Shown here: positions 17,305 through 26,359 of the stretch, piece after piece | Layout of the letters: each line of letters opens with the position of its first letter | Numbering within the stretch: position 1 is the stretch's first letter | NCBI GenBank assembly: GCA_017441385.1 | Contig: JAFRXY010000081.1 | Location: 62,001 to 126,000 of the forward strand | Direction: 5' to 3' | Length of the DNA stretch: 64,000 nt | DNA from: Clostridia bacterium | GTDB lineage: Bacteria; Bacillota; Clostridia; Oscillospirales; Acutalibacteraceae | The notes under the pieces: model-generated | What the model saw: only the letters and a program-made list of their open reading frames with translations | Databases searched by the model: none | What the model was told of the DNA's origin: nothing | Program-made: the position numbers and the translations under genes

Positions 17305-17925
17305 ATGAGTGTCAAAAGAATAACAGTCGGAGAACTGGGAACCAATTGCTACATCTATTGCGACGACGCTACCGGCCGCTGTGCCATCATTGATCCCGGC
17401 GATTTTGACGATTATCTTCAAAGCGTCATCGAAAAGTACGGTACGGACAAATTCGACTACATCCTTCTGACACACTGTCATTTCGACCATGTGGCGGGAG
17501 TGAGCAGTGTGAAGGAACTGACCGGTGCGAAGATTGGCATTTTTCTCACCGACGCGCCGGGGCTGCGGGATATGTTCGTCAATCTTTCCGCCCCCTTTAC
17601 CGGCAGGGGAGAGGTCTATCCCAAGCCGGACGTTGAATTTGCCGATCGGGAGAAATTCAAGGTGGGCGAGACGGAATTCACCGTGATGCACACGCCGGGA
17701 CACACCGTGGGAAGCTGCTGCTTCATCACCGACGGGATCATTTTCTCCGGCGATACGCTCTTCCATATGTCCGCCGGACGCACGGATTTCCCGGGCGGCA
17801 GTATGACCGAGCTTCGCAATTCACTCAGACGGCTGGCTGAATTGGAGGGGAATTACAAGGTGTACCCGGGTCATGAAGACACCACTTCTCTGTCCTATGA
17901 ACGCTTGTACAATATGTATATGTGA
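17305..17925 (+). CDS. MBL-fold metallo-hydrolase (glyoxalase II-like)
   Basis: The 206-residue protein has the metallo-beta-lactamase fold. THCHFDHVAG gives the HxHxDH zinc site near residue 55, HTPGHTVGS gives the next His, FSGDTLF the bridging Asp and YPGHEDTTS the last His. These short clostridial proteins are called hydroxyacylglutathione-hydrolase-like, but clostridia usually lack glutathione, so the natural thioester is uncertain. It sits in the dtd-hemZ operon; the start has only a modest ribosome site (GTGAAAGGGGA at 17284-17294). Confidence 0.9.
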   Translation: MSVKRITVGELGTNCYIYCDDATGRCAIIDPGDFDDYLQSVIEKYGTDKFDYILLTHCHFDHVAGVSSVKELTGAKIGIFLTDAPGLRDMFVNLSAPFTGRGEVYPKPDVEFADREKFKVGETEFTVMHTPGHTVGSCCFITDGIIFSGDTLFHMSAGRTDFPGGSMTELRNSLRRLAELEGNYKVYPGHEDTTSLSYERLYNMYM

Positions 17926-17961
17926 TGTTTTTGATTATGATTTATAAGGTTTGAATGAAGT

Positions 17962-19419
17962 ATGTATATTCTCATTGACGGCATTTCATCAAGGTATGAA
18001 TATGAAAAGCTGGCGCGGGTCTTCTTTCCCGACCAGAAGATGAACGATTCCGAAGCCGACGATCCGGAAGCGCTTCGGATTGAAGTCCGCTGGAAGAACC
18101 GACATCTTTCCTCCCGGCTTCAACTGGGCGACCGGGAATTTTACGATGAAGCGCTTGCGCCGGAGGGAAAAGCGGAGGACAAGAATTACTGCGAGCTGAC
18201 CATCGCCCAGCTTCTTTGCAGGCAACTGATCAGACTGACGGGATTCACCCCGCCGTGGGGACTGCTCACCGGCATCCGCCCCATGAAGCTGCTGCGTATG
18301 CTCACACGCGAATACGGCAGAGAAGAAGCGGAACGGAAGTTCTGTGAGGATTATCTGGTGTCGGAGAAAAAGCTCGCCATCAGCAGACGCACCGTTGTAG
18401 GCGAGGATAAAATACTCTCTCTTTCCAAGGACAATTCCTTCAGTCTGTATATTTCCATCCCCTTCTGCCCGTCGCGGTGCAGCTACTGTTCTTTTGTGTC
18501 GCAGTCGGTGGAGCATGCCGCGAAGCTCATTCCCGCATACACTGAGCTTCTGGTGAAGGAACTCAAAATGACGGCGGAAATCGCCTCTTCGCTGGGGCTT
18601 GAGCTTGAATCGGTCTATATGGGGGGCGGGACGCCCACCACCCTTTCGGTCGAACAGTTGGAACGTGTACTGTCCGCGACTGCCGACTATTTCGATGTCA
18701 GTAAAATACATGAATTCACGGTGGAAGCCGGACGACCCGACACCGTTACCCCGGAAAAGCTCGCCGCCATCAAACGCTGCGGCGTGGGCAGAATCAGCAT
18801 CAATCCCCAGACTCTGAATGATGACATTCTCCGTTCCATTGGTCGGAGGCACACGGTCCGGCAGGTGTACGAGGCGATGGAAATGGCTCGGGCGGCAGGT
18901 TTTGACAATATCAATATGGATTTGATCGCCGGATTGCAGGGCGACACCCTTGAATCTTATCAGCGCACGGTGGACGGTGTAATTGCGCTCGAGCCGGCTT
19001 CGATCACGGTGCATACCCTTGCGATGAAGCGTTCCGCCAGCATGGTGACGGGACACATCGCCCGGTACAACGCCGAGGGCGAGCTGGCCGCGCAGATGCT
19101 GGATTACGGCGAGAAACGGCTTACCGAAAGCGGTTACGACCCCTATTATCTCTACCGTCAGTCGGGCATGGTGGGCAATCTGGAAAATGTCGGCTGGTCA
19201 AAGCCCGGTTTTGAGGGCGTTTACAACGTCTTTATCATGGACGAAACGCACACGATTCTCGCGGTGGGCGGCGGCGCTGTCACCAAGCTGAAACAGCCTC
19301 ATGTCAACAATATCGAGCGCATTTTCAATTACAAGTACCCCTACGAATATATCTCCCGTTTTGACGAAATGGTTGAAAGAAAGAAGGGCATCAGGGAATT
19401 CTATGATCAATTTTGTTGA
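17962..19419 (+). CDS. hemZ: HemZ-type coproporphyrinogen dehydrogenase, radical SAM
   Basis: The 485-residue protein has an N-terminal accessory domain (about 1-150), then a radical SAM barrel with CPSRCSYCSF, the CxxxCxxC motif binding the 4Fe-4S cluster, near residue 170. GGGTPTTL, EAGRPDT, RISINPQT and MDLIAGL follow in HemN-like order. The C-terminus is HemZ-type (QSGMVGNLENVGWSKPG). HemZ proteins are annotated as oxygen-independent coproporphyrinogen III oxidases, though the activity is poorly shown and several relatives are haem chaperones or methylases. Its 3' end overlaps the next gene by 17 bases. Confidence 0.9.
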   Translation: MYILIDGISSRYEYEKLARVFFPDQKMNDSEADDPEALRIEVRWKNRHLSSRLQLGDREFYDEALAPEGKAEDKNYCELTIAQLLCRQLIRLTGFTPPWGLLTGIRPMKLLRMLTREYGREEAERKFCEDYLVSEKKLAISRRTVVGEDKILSLSKDNSFSLYISIPFCPSRCSYCSFVSQSVEHAAKLIPAYTELLVKELKMTAEIASSLGLELESVYMGGGTPTTLSVEQLERVLSATADYFDVSKIHEFTVEAGRPDTVTPEKLAAIKRCGVGRISINPQTLNDDILRSIGRRHTVRQVYEAMEMARAAGFDNINMDLIAGLQGDTLESYQRTVDGVIALEPASITVHTLAMKRSASMVTGHIARYNAEGELAAQMLDYGEKRLTESGYDPYYLYRQSGMVGNLENVGWSKPGFEGVYNVFIMDETHTILAVGGGAVTKLKQPHVNNIERIFNYKYPYEYISRFDEMVERKKGIREFYDQFC

Positions 19420-21112
19420 TTACTACATTCATTACACCGAGCGCCTGCGGCACATCAACAACGCCGTGCGGAATGCTCCTGCCGAGCTGATACGGCAGAT
19501 GGAAGGTCAGTACGCGAAGCGCGTCAACGAGATTGCCGACTTTGTCATGTCCACAGGACAGGGGCGAAAGCTGATCATGCTGTCCGGGCCTTCCAGTTCC
19601 GGCAAGACCACCACCGCGAATATGCTTGTCAGCCGCGTGAAAGCTTCCGGCGCGAACGCGGTGTGTCTTTCACTGGACGATTTCTTCAAGGGAGAGGGCA
19701 AGGCGCCGCTGCTTCCCGACGGCAAATACGATTATGAATCGGTCTATGCCCTGGATATTGACCTCATGAAGCATTGCCTTACCGAGCTTCTGGAAAAGGG
19801 AAGCACCATGATGCCCCGCTTCGATTTTGCGTCGAAAGGGCCGGCTCCCGAGCGTTATCTGCTGCATGTCGGCGAAAACGACGTGATCATTGTAGAGGGA
19901 ATACACGCCCTGAATCCCATTGTGACCGACTGCCTGCCGGCTGACAGAATGATCAAGATTTACATCAGCATCAAGCAGGGCATCAAGGAAGGTGACGACA
20001 CAGTCATTTCCGCTCATCAGATACGCTTTCTTCGCCGGCTGGTGCGGGATTATCAGTTCCGCAGCAGTCCTCCGGAGCGCACGTTCGAAATGTGGCCGCA
20101 GGTACTAAGGGGTGAAAAGCTATATATTTCGGCTTACAAACGTTTGGCTACCGTTACTATCAATTCCATTCACATCTACGAGGTCAATGCCATTGCGGAC
20201 AAGGCAATTGAGATTCTCGGCGGCATTCCCGCAGACAGCCCTTATTATGAAGAAGCGCAGGAGTATATCAAGAGGCTGGCGCTGTTTGAGAATCTGGATG
20301 AGGGTCTGATTCCAGAAAATTCCCTCATCCGGGAATTCATAGGGCAGGGGCGGCTTTCCGACAAGCCGACCGACAATCCTGCCCCTGACCGCCGCAGACG
20401 CGTCATTAAGGACATCCGCTTCTTTGCCGAAACCTCCGCAGATGGTCTTGATCTCCGGCGGGACTGCCGATACTGCTGCCCGAGAAGGACGCTGGCCGCG
20501 ACGGAAAGACTGGTGCTTGCCCTTCGGGAGCAAAAATTTACGCTGCCGGATATAGGGCGTTTTGCCTATCTCTACATCAATTATACTACCCGGCTGCCGG
20601 AAGGTCATTCGGAATTCATTCCGGAGCTGCCGATGTGCGGCGGGGAAGAAGACTGGTTCCGGTTTGTGGACGTGGGCGTGAGCCGGGAAACCTACGATGC
20701 ACTCGGCGAAAAGAGCGGCGAATGGTATCTGCAATCCGCTGTGAATATCATTACCACCCATTTTTGCCATATTGAGGACGAAAGAACCGCCGTTTACCGT
20801 ATTCTTGACGATATTCTTGCGCAGGGCAGCGATTTCAGAGTGCTTTACAGGAAGAAAGAAGCCGCAAGCGCAACTGCCTGCGTCTACGTAGCAATTTCCG
20901 ATGATTTCAGATATATTCCCACCGTCATTGTGACGGACAAAGAGGGGAATATCCTTCTGCAAAAGCAGATGGACGAGGAGTTTAACCGGGAGGATTTTGA
21001 AAACCGGTACGGTTCGCTGCTGGTCAATAAAACGCGTGTTCTGATAAGACCGAGGAAGAATGAATCGGCAAGCAGGATGAATGAAATAAACTTGCCGATA
21101 GGGGAGGAATAA
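19403..21112 (+). CDS. Uridine kinase-like protein with long unassigned C-terminal half
   Basis: The 569-residue protein begins inside the end of hemZ. Residues about 55-310 form a phosphoribulokinase/uridine kinase domain: Walker A GPSSSGKTT at 62-70, CLSLDDFF, NDVIIVEGIHALNP, and RRLVRDYQFRSSPPERT. The usual clostridial relative (about 550 residues) places TGS and threonyl-tRNA-synthetase-like domains before the kinase. Here the kinase lies at the front and about 240 residues follow it. That part has a Cys cluster (CRYCCPRRT near 353) and no motif I recognise. The preferred start is ATG 19403 after AGGGAA; the frame is open earlier but overlaps hemZ. It probably phosphorylates a nucleoside; the C-terminal role is unknown. 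Confidence 0.82.
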   Translation: MINFVDYYIHYTERLRHINNAVRNAPAELIRQMEGQYAKRVNEIADFVMSTGQGRKLIMLSGPSSSGKTTTANMLVSRVKASGANAVCLSLDDFFKGEGKAPLLPDGKYDYESVYALDIDLMKHCLTELLEKGSTMMPRFDFASKGPAPERYLLHVGENDVIIVEGIHALNPIVTDCLPADRMIKIYISIKQGIKEGDDTVISAHQIRFLRRLVRDYQFRSSPPERTFEMWPQVLRGEKLYISAYKRLATVTINSIHIYEVNAIADKAIEILGGIPADSPYYEEAQEYIKRLALFENLDEGLIPENSLIREFIGQGRLSDKPTDNPAPDRRRRVIKDIRFFAETSADGLDLRRDCRYCCPRRTLAATERLVLALREQKFTLPDIGRFAYLYINYTTRLPEGHSEFIPELPMCGGEEDWFRFVDVGVSRETYDALGEKSGEWYLQSAVNIITTHFCHIEDERTAVYRILDDILAQGSDFRVLYRKKEAASATACVYVAISDDFRYIPTVIVTDKEGNILLQKQMDEEFNREDFENRYGSLLVNKTRVLIRPRKNESASRMNEINLPIGEE

Positions 21113-21115
21113 CAG

Positions 21116-22648
21116 ATGGCATTCGCCGCAATAAACAGTCTCGGCTGTCTGGGTATCGAAGCCTACGGCGTCAAGGTGGAAGCCGACACCGACGACAATT
21201 TCCCCGGATTTGACGTGGTGGGACTGCCCGACGCGTCGGTCAAGGAATCCCGCGACCGTGTGAGGGCGGCCATTCACAACTGCGGCTTTGAATTCCCCCT
21301 TTCCAAGGTGACCATCAATTTAGCGCCCGCGGATATCCGCAAGGAAGGCGCGATGTACGACCTTCCCATCTTTATGGCGGTGCTGCTGGTGACCCGTCAG
21401 CTGGAATTCGTGCCGGAGGGCAGCTCGTTCATAGGAGAGCTGTCCCTTTCGGGTGAGGTGCGTCCGGTCAAGGGTGTGCTTGCCATGGCGATAGAAGCCC
21501 GCGACCTCGGCTATCAATCCCTGTATATTCCCCGCGCCAACGCCGCCGAATCTTCGGTTGTGGACGGGATTACGATTTATGCCGTTGAGAGAGTGGAGGA
21601 GATCATTGACCACATCACGGGGAGAAATGAGCTGTCGCCCGTTACGGCCAATGACTTCCCGGAAAAGCCTTTGAGTCTTCCGCCGTTGGACTTCTCCGAT
21701 GTGCGGGGACAGGAAGCTCCGAAGCGGGCACTGGAAGTGGCTGCCGCCGGAGGACACAATGTGCTGCTCATAGGGCCTCCCGGTTCGGGAAAGAGTATGC
21801 TCGCCAAGCGCCTGCCTTCCATATTGCCCGACATGACGTTTGAAGAATCCATTCAGGTGACAAAAATTCATTCCATCGCCGGCATATTGCCTCATGATGT
21901 TCAGCTGATACGCACACGCCCCTTCCGTTCGCCCCACCACAGCGCGTCCTCTGTCGCGCTTGCCGGAGGAGGAAGAATTCCCGGCCCCGGTGAGGTTTCG
22001 CTTGCTCACAACGGTGTGCTCTTTCTCGATGAATTGCCGGAATTTGACAAATCCTCGCTGGAAATTCTCAGGCAGCCGCTGGAGGATCATCAGATCACCA
22101 TTTCCAGAAGCAGCGGAAGAATCACATACCCCTGCGACTTTCAGCTGATAGCCGCCATGAATCCCTGTCAGTGCGGATACTTCGGACATCCGACACGCAA
22201 GTGTACCTGCCGCAGCGGTGCGGTTACCAAATACCTGAGCAAGATATCCGGCCCGCTGCTCGACAGAATGGACATTCATGTGGAGGTGCCGCCGGTGGAA
22301 TACGCCGAACTTTCCCAAGTCTCACCCTCTGAAAGCTCTTACGATATCCGTAAGAGGGTCAATCAGGCAAGGCTGCTGCAGCAGCAGAGGTTTGAAGGTT
22401 CGGGAATACACTGCAACGCCCGCATCACGCCCGCCCGACTGCACGAATTCTGCCGCATGACCGAAGATGCCTCCAAGGTGCTGCAAATGGCATTTGACCG
22501 GCTGAATCTGTCGGGAAGGGCATACGACAGGATCGTCAAGGTTGCCCGGACAATCGCCGATCTCGCCGGTGAAGAAATCATCAGTTCTCATCACATTCTT
22601 GAGTCGATCCGCTACCGCACACTCGACCGTGATTACTGGCGCAACTGA
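21116..22648 (+). CDS. yifB: YifB/ComM family Mg-chelatase-like AAA ATPase
   Basis: The 510-residue protein has an N-terminal Lon-type S5 domain (about 20-165), then an AAA+ module with Walker A GPPGSGKSM near 222 and Walker B GVLFLDELPEF. A cysteine-rich CQCGYFGHPTRKCTC insert and the C-terminal Mg-chelatase segment end the protein. ComM is a hexameric helicase that promotes branch migration during natural transformation; the Firmicute role is less clear. Spacing from the kinase gene is 3 bases, so they are coupled. A terminator follows. Confidence 0.95.
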   Translation: MAFAAINSLGCLGIEAYGVKVEADTDDNFPGFDVVGLPDASVKESRDRVRAAIHNCGFEFPLSKVTINLAPADIRKEGAMYDLPIFMAVLLVTRQLEFVPEGSSFIGELSLSGEVRPVKGVLAMAIEARDLGYQSLYIPRANAAESSVVDGITIYAVERVEEIIDHITGRNELSPVTANDFPEKPLSLPPLDFSDVRGQEAPKRALEVAAAGGHNVLLIGPPGSGKSMLAKRLPSILPDMTFEESIQVTKIHSIAGILPHDVQLIRTRPFRSPHHSASSVALAGGGRIPGPGEVSLAHNGVLFLDELPEFDKSSLEILRQPLEDHQITISRSSGRITYPCDFQLIAAMNPCQCGYFGHPTRKCTCRSGAVTKYLSKISGPLLDRMDIHVEVPPVEYAELSQVSPSESSYDIRKRVNQARLLQQQRFEGSGIHCNARITPARLHEFCRMTEDASKVLQMAFDRLNLSGRAYDRIVKVARTIADLAGEEIISSHHILESIRYRTLDRDYWRN

Positions 22649-22670
22649 TATTCCATACATATTTCAATCA

Positions 22671-22707
22671 ATCCACGGCACGCTAATCCTGCGCCGTGGA
22701 TTTTTTT
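22671..22707 (+). terminator. Intrinsic terminator
   Basis: ATCCACGGC pairs with GCCGTGGAT and is followed by T7. It ends the operon that runs from dtd to yifB. The rest of the gap to mazF (22708-22951) holds only tiny ORFs, described under findings. Confidence 0.85.
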
Positions 22708-22951
22708 ACTCATTATTCATAAATTCCGCTGTCTTTTCGACATAATATGAGCATACAAATCACCTGCTGCATACTATATTAATAGGTGGACAGAGGTCAG
22801 GAGATGGAATGATGCAATGACTGTGAATAATTTGAAAACCATTGCAGAATATGTGATTATATGTGCCGTAACCGGTAAAAATAACATTGCGGAATGATGG
22901 AAGGAAAGGTGTTCCGCTAATGATGTAAAAACAGAAAGGACGATGACCAAT

Positions 22952-23329
22952 ATGATGAATGTCAGACGGGGAGATATATATTACGCGGACTTAAGTCCGG
23001 TCGTAGGGTCGGAACAGGGAGGTGTGCGTCCCGTACTTATCGTGCAGAACGATGTGGGCAACCGATTCAGCCCGACGGTGATTGCCGCCGCCATAACCAG
23101 CCAGACCGAGAAATCCCATCTTCCTACCCATATCTATGTGCAGTCGGTGGAATGCGGACTGCACAAGGATTCGGTGGTGCTGCTGGAACAGATACGCACC
23201 CTCGACAAGCGCAGGCTGAAGGAATGCATGGGAAGGCTGGAAGACAGCACGATGAACAAGGTAGATCAGGCGATATCCATCAGCTTCGGCCTTGGTCAGG
23301 ATGACCAGACCATCCGCAAAGCCAACTGA
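22952..23329 (+). CDS. mazF: MazF/NdoA (PemK) family endoribonuclease toxin
   Basis: The 125-residue protein matches Bacillus NdoA closely: [51 protein letters not shown] and [14 protein letters not shown]. Known members cut single-stranded mRNA at UACAU-like sites and are held inactive by a small antitoxin. No antitoxin ORF of usual size precedes it; only very short ORFs lie in the 300 bases upstream. ATG 22952 is 11 bases from AAAGGA; ATG 22943 is too close and ATG 22955 also fits. The gene is a single unit and the terminator beyond it is oriented for the opposite strand. Confidence 0.93.
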   Translation: MMNVRRGDIYYADLSPVVGSEQGGVRPVLIVQNDVGNRFSPTVIAAAITSQTEKSHLPTHIYVQSVECGLHKDSVVLLEQIRTLDKRRLKECMGRLEDSTMNKVDQAISISFGLGQDDQTIRKAN

Positions 23330-23346
23330 CGCAGTGTTCTATAAAG

Positions 23347-23387
23347 AAAAAAACTCCGGCACGTCTAATAGCAACGTCGTGCCGGAG
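23347..23387 (-). terminator. Intrinsic terminator of the dnaD-dnaI operon
   Basis: CTCCGGCACG (23354-23363) pairs with CGTGCCGGAG (23378-23387). On the minus strand the stem is followed by TTTTTTTC, so it terminates leftward transcription. Confidence 0.8.
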
Positions 23388-23400
23388 AGAAAATACATAG

Positions 23401-23466
23401 TCAGAGCGGATATCGGTCAGTGATTGACACACGGTGAAAAAATACAGTCGAAAACAGTTGCAACAT
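23401..23466 (-). CDS. Possible 21-residue peptide after dnaI
   Basis: On the minus strand, AGGAG stands 6 bases before an ATG that opens a 21-codon frame (MLQLFSTVFFHRVSITDRYP and one more residue), 27 bases after the dnaI stop and just before the terminator. The spacing is ideal, which is why I list it, but such a short ORF may be chance. The peptide is partly hydrophobic, with a cationic middle. No known family. Confidence 0.3.
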   Translation of the reverse strand: MLQLFSTVFFHRVSITDRYPL

Positions 23467-23492
23467 ATAATCTCCTACCTTCTGCCTGATCT

Positions 23493-24491
23493 TTACCCTT
23501 TGTTGACGTTCTTTTTCTTGACCTCTATCCTTATATCGCTGCCAACAAAATGAAGACGGGTGTAATTGCCTGAAATGCGGGAGGAAATCCGTTCGTCATA
23601 TTTGGATTTCAGACCGTCGATGCTGAGATTGGTGCTGATGATGGTAGGTCTGCCGGTAAGCAGGCGGGTGTTGATAATGTCGTACAAAGTGGCGGTAGTG
23701 AATTGGGTGATAAATTCAGTGCCGATATCGTCGAGAATCAGAAGATCGCAGGATTTGAGCAGGTTCAACGTGTACTGCTTGTCGTCGCCCCGTCCAAAGT
23801 GTTCACTTTCGATGGTGTTGAAGAAATTCTGCGCCGAGCCGTAGATGACCCCGTATCCCTTGCTGATCACCTTTCCCGCAATTGCCAGCGAGAGATGGGT
23901 TTTGCCCAGTCCGACGCCGCCTTGGAACAGCATGTTGGAGGATTGCAGGGTAAAGGAATTGGCATAATCCCAGCAATGGCGCTTGACGCCTTCCATCAGA
24001 TGACGGGGCGACAGGTTGGAACTGGCTGCTTTATCGGGATAGAAATCCAGAGAGAAGCTCTGGAAGGACGAAAGCTCCAGCGGTGTGGAACGGTTCAGCT
24101 CGTCATATGCCATTTTTCGCAGGATTTCTTTGAAGCAGGTGCATGTCCTGCCGTCGATAAAACCGGTATCGCCGCACTTCGGACAGTGGTACTTGGGCTG
24201 CAGGTAATCCTCAGGGCAGCCGCACCGGCGGAGTATTTCAAGCTGACGGCGCTGCATGGCGAGGTTGTTGTCCCGGATTTCGGCAACGGTGTCGGAGATG
24301 TCCTTCTGACCGCTCAGCATGACCCGTGTGAGCTTGATGGAAGTCTGGGCGATTTCCCGTTCCAGCTCGGCATATTCGGGATTGGCCGCGAAGAATGCCT
24401 TGCGGCGCTCGTCGTTTTCGTTGATCGCCTGTCTGCGGTATGAATCCAGAAGGAATTTGGCCTGATCGTATACTTCCCGTGAATATCCCAT
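23493..24491 (-). CDS. DnaI/DnaC-like helicase loader ATPase
   Basis: The 332-residue protein has a helical N-terminal part, a zinc finger (CPKCGDTGFIDGRTCTC near 99-115), and an AAA+ domain with Walker A GGVGLGKTH near residue 194 and Walker B LLILDDIGTE. Arg-rich sensor sequence follows (DERISSRISGNY). This is the DnaI layout: it loads the replicative helicase at the origin or at restarted forks. It directly follows the dnaD-type gene after 12 bases on the minus strand, the usual Firmicute pairing. Confidence 0.9.
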   Translation of the reverse strand: MGYSREVYDQAKFLLDSYRRQAINENDERRKAFFAANPEYAELEREIAQTSIKLTRVMLSGQKDISDTVAEIRDNNLAMQRRQLEILRRCGCPEDYLQPKYHCPKCGDTGFIDGRTCTCFKEILRKMAYDELNRSTPLELSSFQSFSLDFYPDKAASSNLSPRHLMEGVKRHCWDYANSFTLQSSNMLFQGGVGLGKTHLSLAIAGKVISKGYGVIYGSAQNFFNTIESEHFGRGDDKQYTLNLLKSCDLLILDDIGTEFITQFTTATLYDIINTRLLTGRPTIISTNLSIDGLKSKYDERISSRISGNYTRLHFVGSDIRIEVKKKNVNKG

Positions 24492-24503
24492 GATGAAAAG
24501 CTC

Positions 24504-25622
24504 CTATTCGTCGTAATTGTAATCGCCGCTGCTGGCGGCAAGTTCCTTTGCCCACTCAGCGTCGAGAATGGCTTCTATGTCCTCGGTGTCGGAAGTTTCT
24601 CCGTAGCGACCTGTCTGTTTTCCGCCGGACGGCGAGGCGGTTCCGCGTGCCTGCCGTCTGGCTTCCATCGCCTCGCGGTTCTGTTCGTCAAGCTTCAGCG
24701 CGGAAGTGACGTCGGTGATGCCCTGTTCAAAGTACCGCTTGAGAATACCGTTCATGTAGGCGAAGCTGAGTTTGCCGTTTTTGTCAATGCACTTGTCGTA
24801 GGCGTGCCGGATCAGTTCCACATCGATATGCTGACCGTTGATCCACAGATCGCAGAATTTCAGCTCGCTGTCGGTTGCCTTGCGTTCGGGTATCTCCAGC
24901 GCGGAACGGACGGTGTTCCACGCCTTGCGCTTTGCGGTGAGGGCGGAGATTTTTTTCTCCGCCTTTTCGAAATTGTCTATTTCCTCCGCCGCCCAGCCGA
25001 TTCCGGTGGCTTCAATATAGGACATGCTGGCTTTGCCGATGGATTTGCAGTACTGCGCAAGCATCGGAACCACAGTGCAGGGTAGACCGTGCCATTTGAC
25101 CAGCGTGACAAAGCAGGTGACTTCCGTGTGGGTGAGCTGCTTGCCGAGCGTTGCTTCCACGGCGGTGAGCATGTTTTTCAGTGTGCCGTCCTCCGCAACA
25201 TACCTCATGCACTCGTCGAAGGGATAGCGGATCCTGTCCCGCGTGACCGGGGATTTCCTTTCCTGTGTCTGACCGAGGGCGTTGCTCACCGAAGCCTCCG
25301 GAAGCGGCGGGGACGTTTCGGGTTGAACAATGGAAGACGCCGGCTTTTCCGGTCTGCTCTGTATTCCTCCGTCATGCAGCAGACCGCAGTTGACCCAATA
25401 ATCAATTGCGTCCTGTGTGTCGGAAGGCTTCTGACCTATGGCGAAAGCCAGCGAGTCCAGCGTTATCCCGTCCCCCCCGTGACGGAGCAGATAGAGCAGC
25501 ACCTTCAGCTGAGCGGCTCCCGCGAGCTTCATATGATCGTCCACCACACAGGCGGGTACGGCGAATACCGAATTCCACGCGCCCATGGTGACGGAATATG
25601 TCATTTCTTTCTTTTCACCCAA
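24504..25622 (-). CDS. DnaD-domain replication initiation protein
   Basis: The product is 372 residues. An N-terminal winged helix (SVFAVPACVVDDHMKLAGAAQLKVLLYLLRH) is followed by a Pro/Ser linker and one or two DnaD C-terminal domains. These include YVAEDGTLKNMLTAVEATLG, and KWHGLPCTVVPMLAQYC with YIEATGIGWAAEEIDNFEKAE, the YxxxIxxxW signature region. DnaD remodels DNA and helps load DnaI-helicase. The start is TTG 25622, ten bases after GGAG; ATG 25604 is the alternative. The frame is open back to 25688, but without a ribosome site there. Confidence 0.88.
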   Translation of the reverse strand: MGEKKEMTYSVTMGAWNSVFAVPACVVDDHMKLAGAAQLKVLLYLLRHGGDGITLDSLAFAIGQKPSDTQDAIDYWVNCGLLHDGGIQSRPEKPASSIVQPETSPPLPEASVSNALGQTQERKSPVTRDRIRYPFDECMRYVAEDGTLKNMLTAVEATLGKQLTHTEVTCFVTLVKWHGLPCTVVPMLAQYCKSIGKASMSYIEATGIGWAAEEIDNFEKAEKKISALTAKRKAWNTVRSALEIPERKATDSELKFCDLWINGQHIDVELIRHAYDKCIDKNGKLSFAYMNGILKRYFEQGITDVTSALKLDEQNREAMEARRQARGTASPSGGKQTGRYGETSDTEDIEAILDAEWAKELAASSGDYNYDE

Positions 25623-25703
25623 ATCGTGCGCACTCCTTTTCCCTTTATGATGGAATTCTATTATAACACAACGGGAATGCAATTGCAATTCCTGATTTGA
25701 GTG

Positions 25704-25757
25704 AAAAAGCCCGCAATTCCATGGTTTTACCGTAAAAACGCGGACTGCGGGCTTTTG
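25704..25757. terminator. Bidirectional intrinsic terminator
   Basis: AAAAGCCCGCA pairs perfectly with TGCGGGCTTTT. It lies between the end of the Imm42-like gene and the promoter region of dnaD, ending the response-regulator transcript on the minus strand. Confidence 0.8.
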
Positions 25758-25803
25758 TAATATTCGTAAATTCTAATAGACAATTATTGGCAATCATGCC
25801 GTA

Positions 25804-26346
25804 TTACATTTCCTCCGGCGCTTCAAGAATTCCTCGGTAGAAAAGGTAGAGCCGGTTGATGGTGCGCTGGTATTCGTCGGCGGTGATCACCACATCATCG
25901 AGATAGCGAAGCCTTCCTCCGCGCTTTCTCTTTTTGCGTCGGCCGATCAGCAGGCGCACGTTCTGTCCGTCGCTGAGCACGAAAACATGATAGCCTGCCG
26001 TCGCGGGACCGACAAACACCGCGTCGAAGCGGCAGTCAGCCTCCTTTGCATTGCCGGCTTCCGCGTAATACTGCGGAAAACGCAGCGCTCTCAGTTTTTT
26101 AAATAGCTTTTTTCCCTTCATGTCAAAGAGCTTGCGGCTGACCTTCGGGTGTGAAAAAGCGGAATTCTCATTGTCAAAAAGACACAGAATGTCATTCTCC
26201 ACGTCAGTTGCGCGAGGTTTGCGCGGATATGCCACACCGTTGATGCAGATGTGCAGCATTCCGCTGACTTTGGTATCAGTGCGCCAGTTTGCCACCTTTT
26301 CCGTAAGCACGGCAAATGTATCGGGATTTCCCGCTATCATATCCAT
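25804..26346 (-). CDS. Imm42-like immunity protein (tentative)
   Basis: The 180-residue soluble protein opens MDMIAGNPDTFAVLTEKVANW and continues with SGMLHICINGVAYP, which resembles the start of the Imm42 family of polymorphic-toxin immunity proteins (a GxPxxFA...VxxW stretch, then GxxxxxINGxxxP). It has a basic patch (RRKKRKRGGR near 140). It follows the response regulator after 13 bases and is probably co-transcribed. No toxin gene is adjacent. The family call is from memory of its pattern, and it may be an orphan regulator-linked protein. Confidence 0.6.
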   Translation of the reverse strand: MDMIAGNPDTFAVLTEKVANWRTDTKVSGMLHICINGVAYPRKPRATDVENDILCLFDNENSAFSHPKVSRKLFDMKGKKLFKKLRALRFPQYYAEAGNAKEADCRFDAVFVGPATAGYHVFVLSDGQNVRLLIGRRKKRKRGGRLRYLDDVVITADEYQRTINRLYLFYRGILEAPEEM

Positions 26347-26359
26347 TCATCTCTATTCT

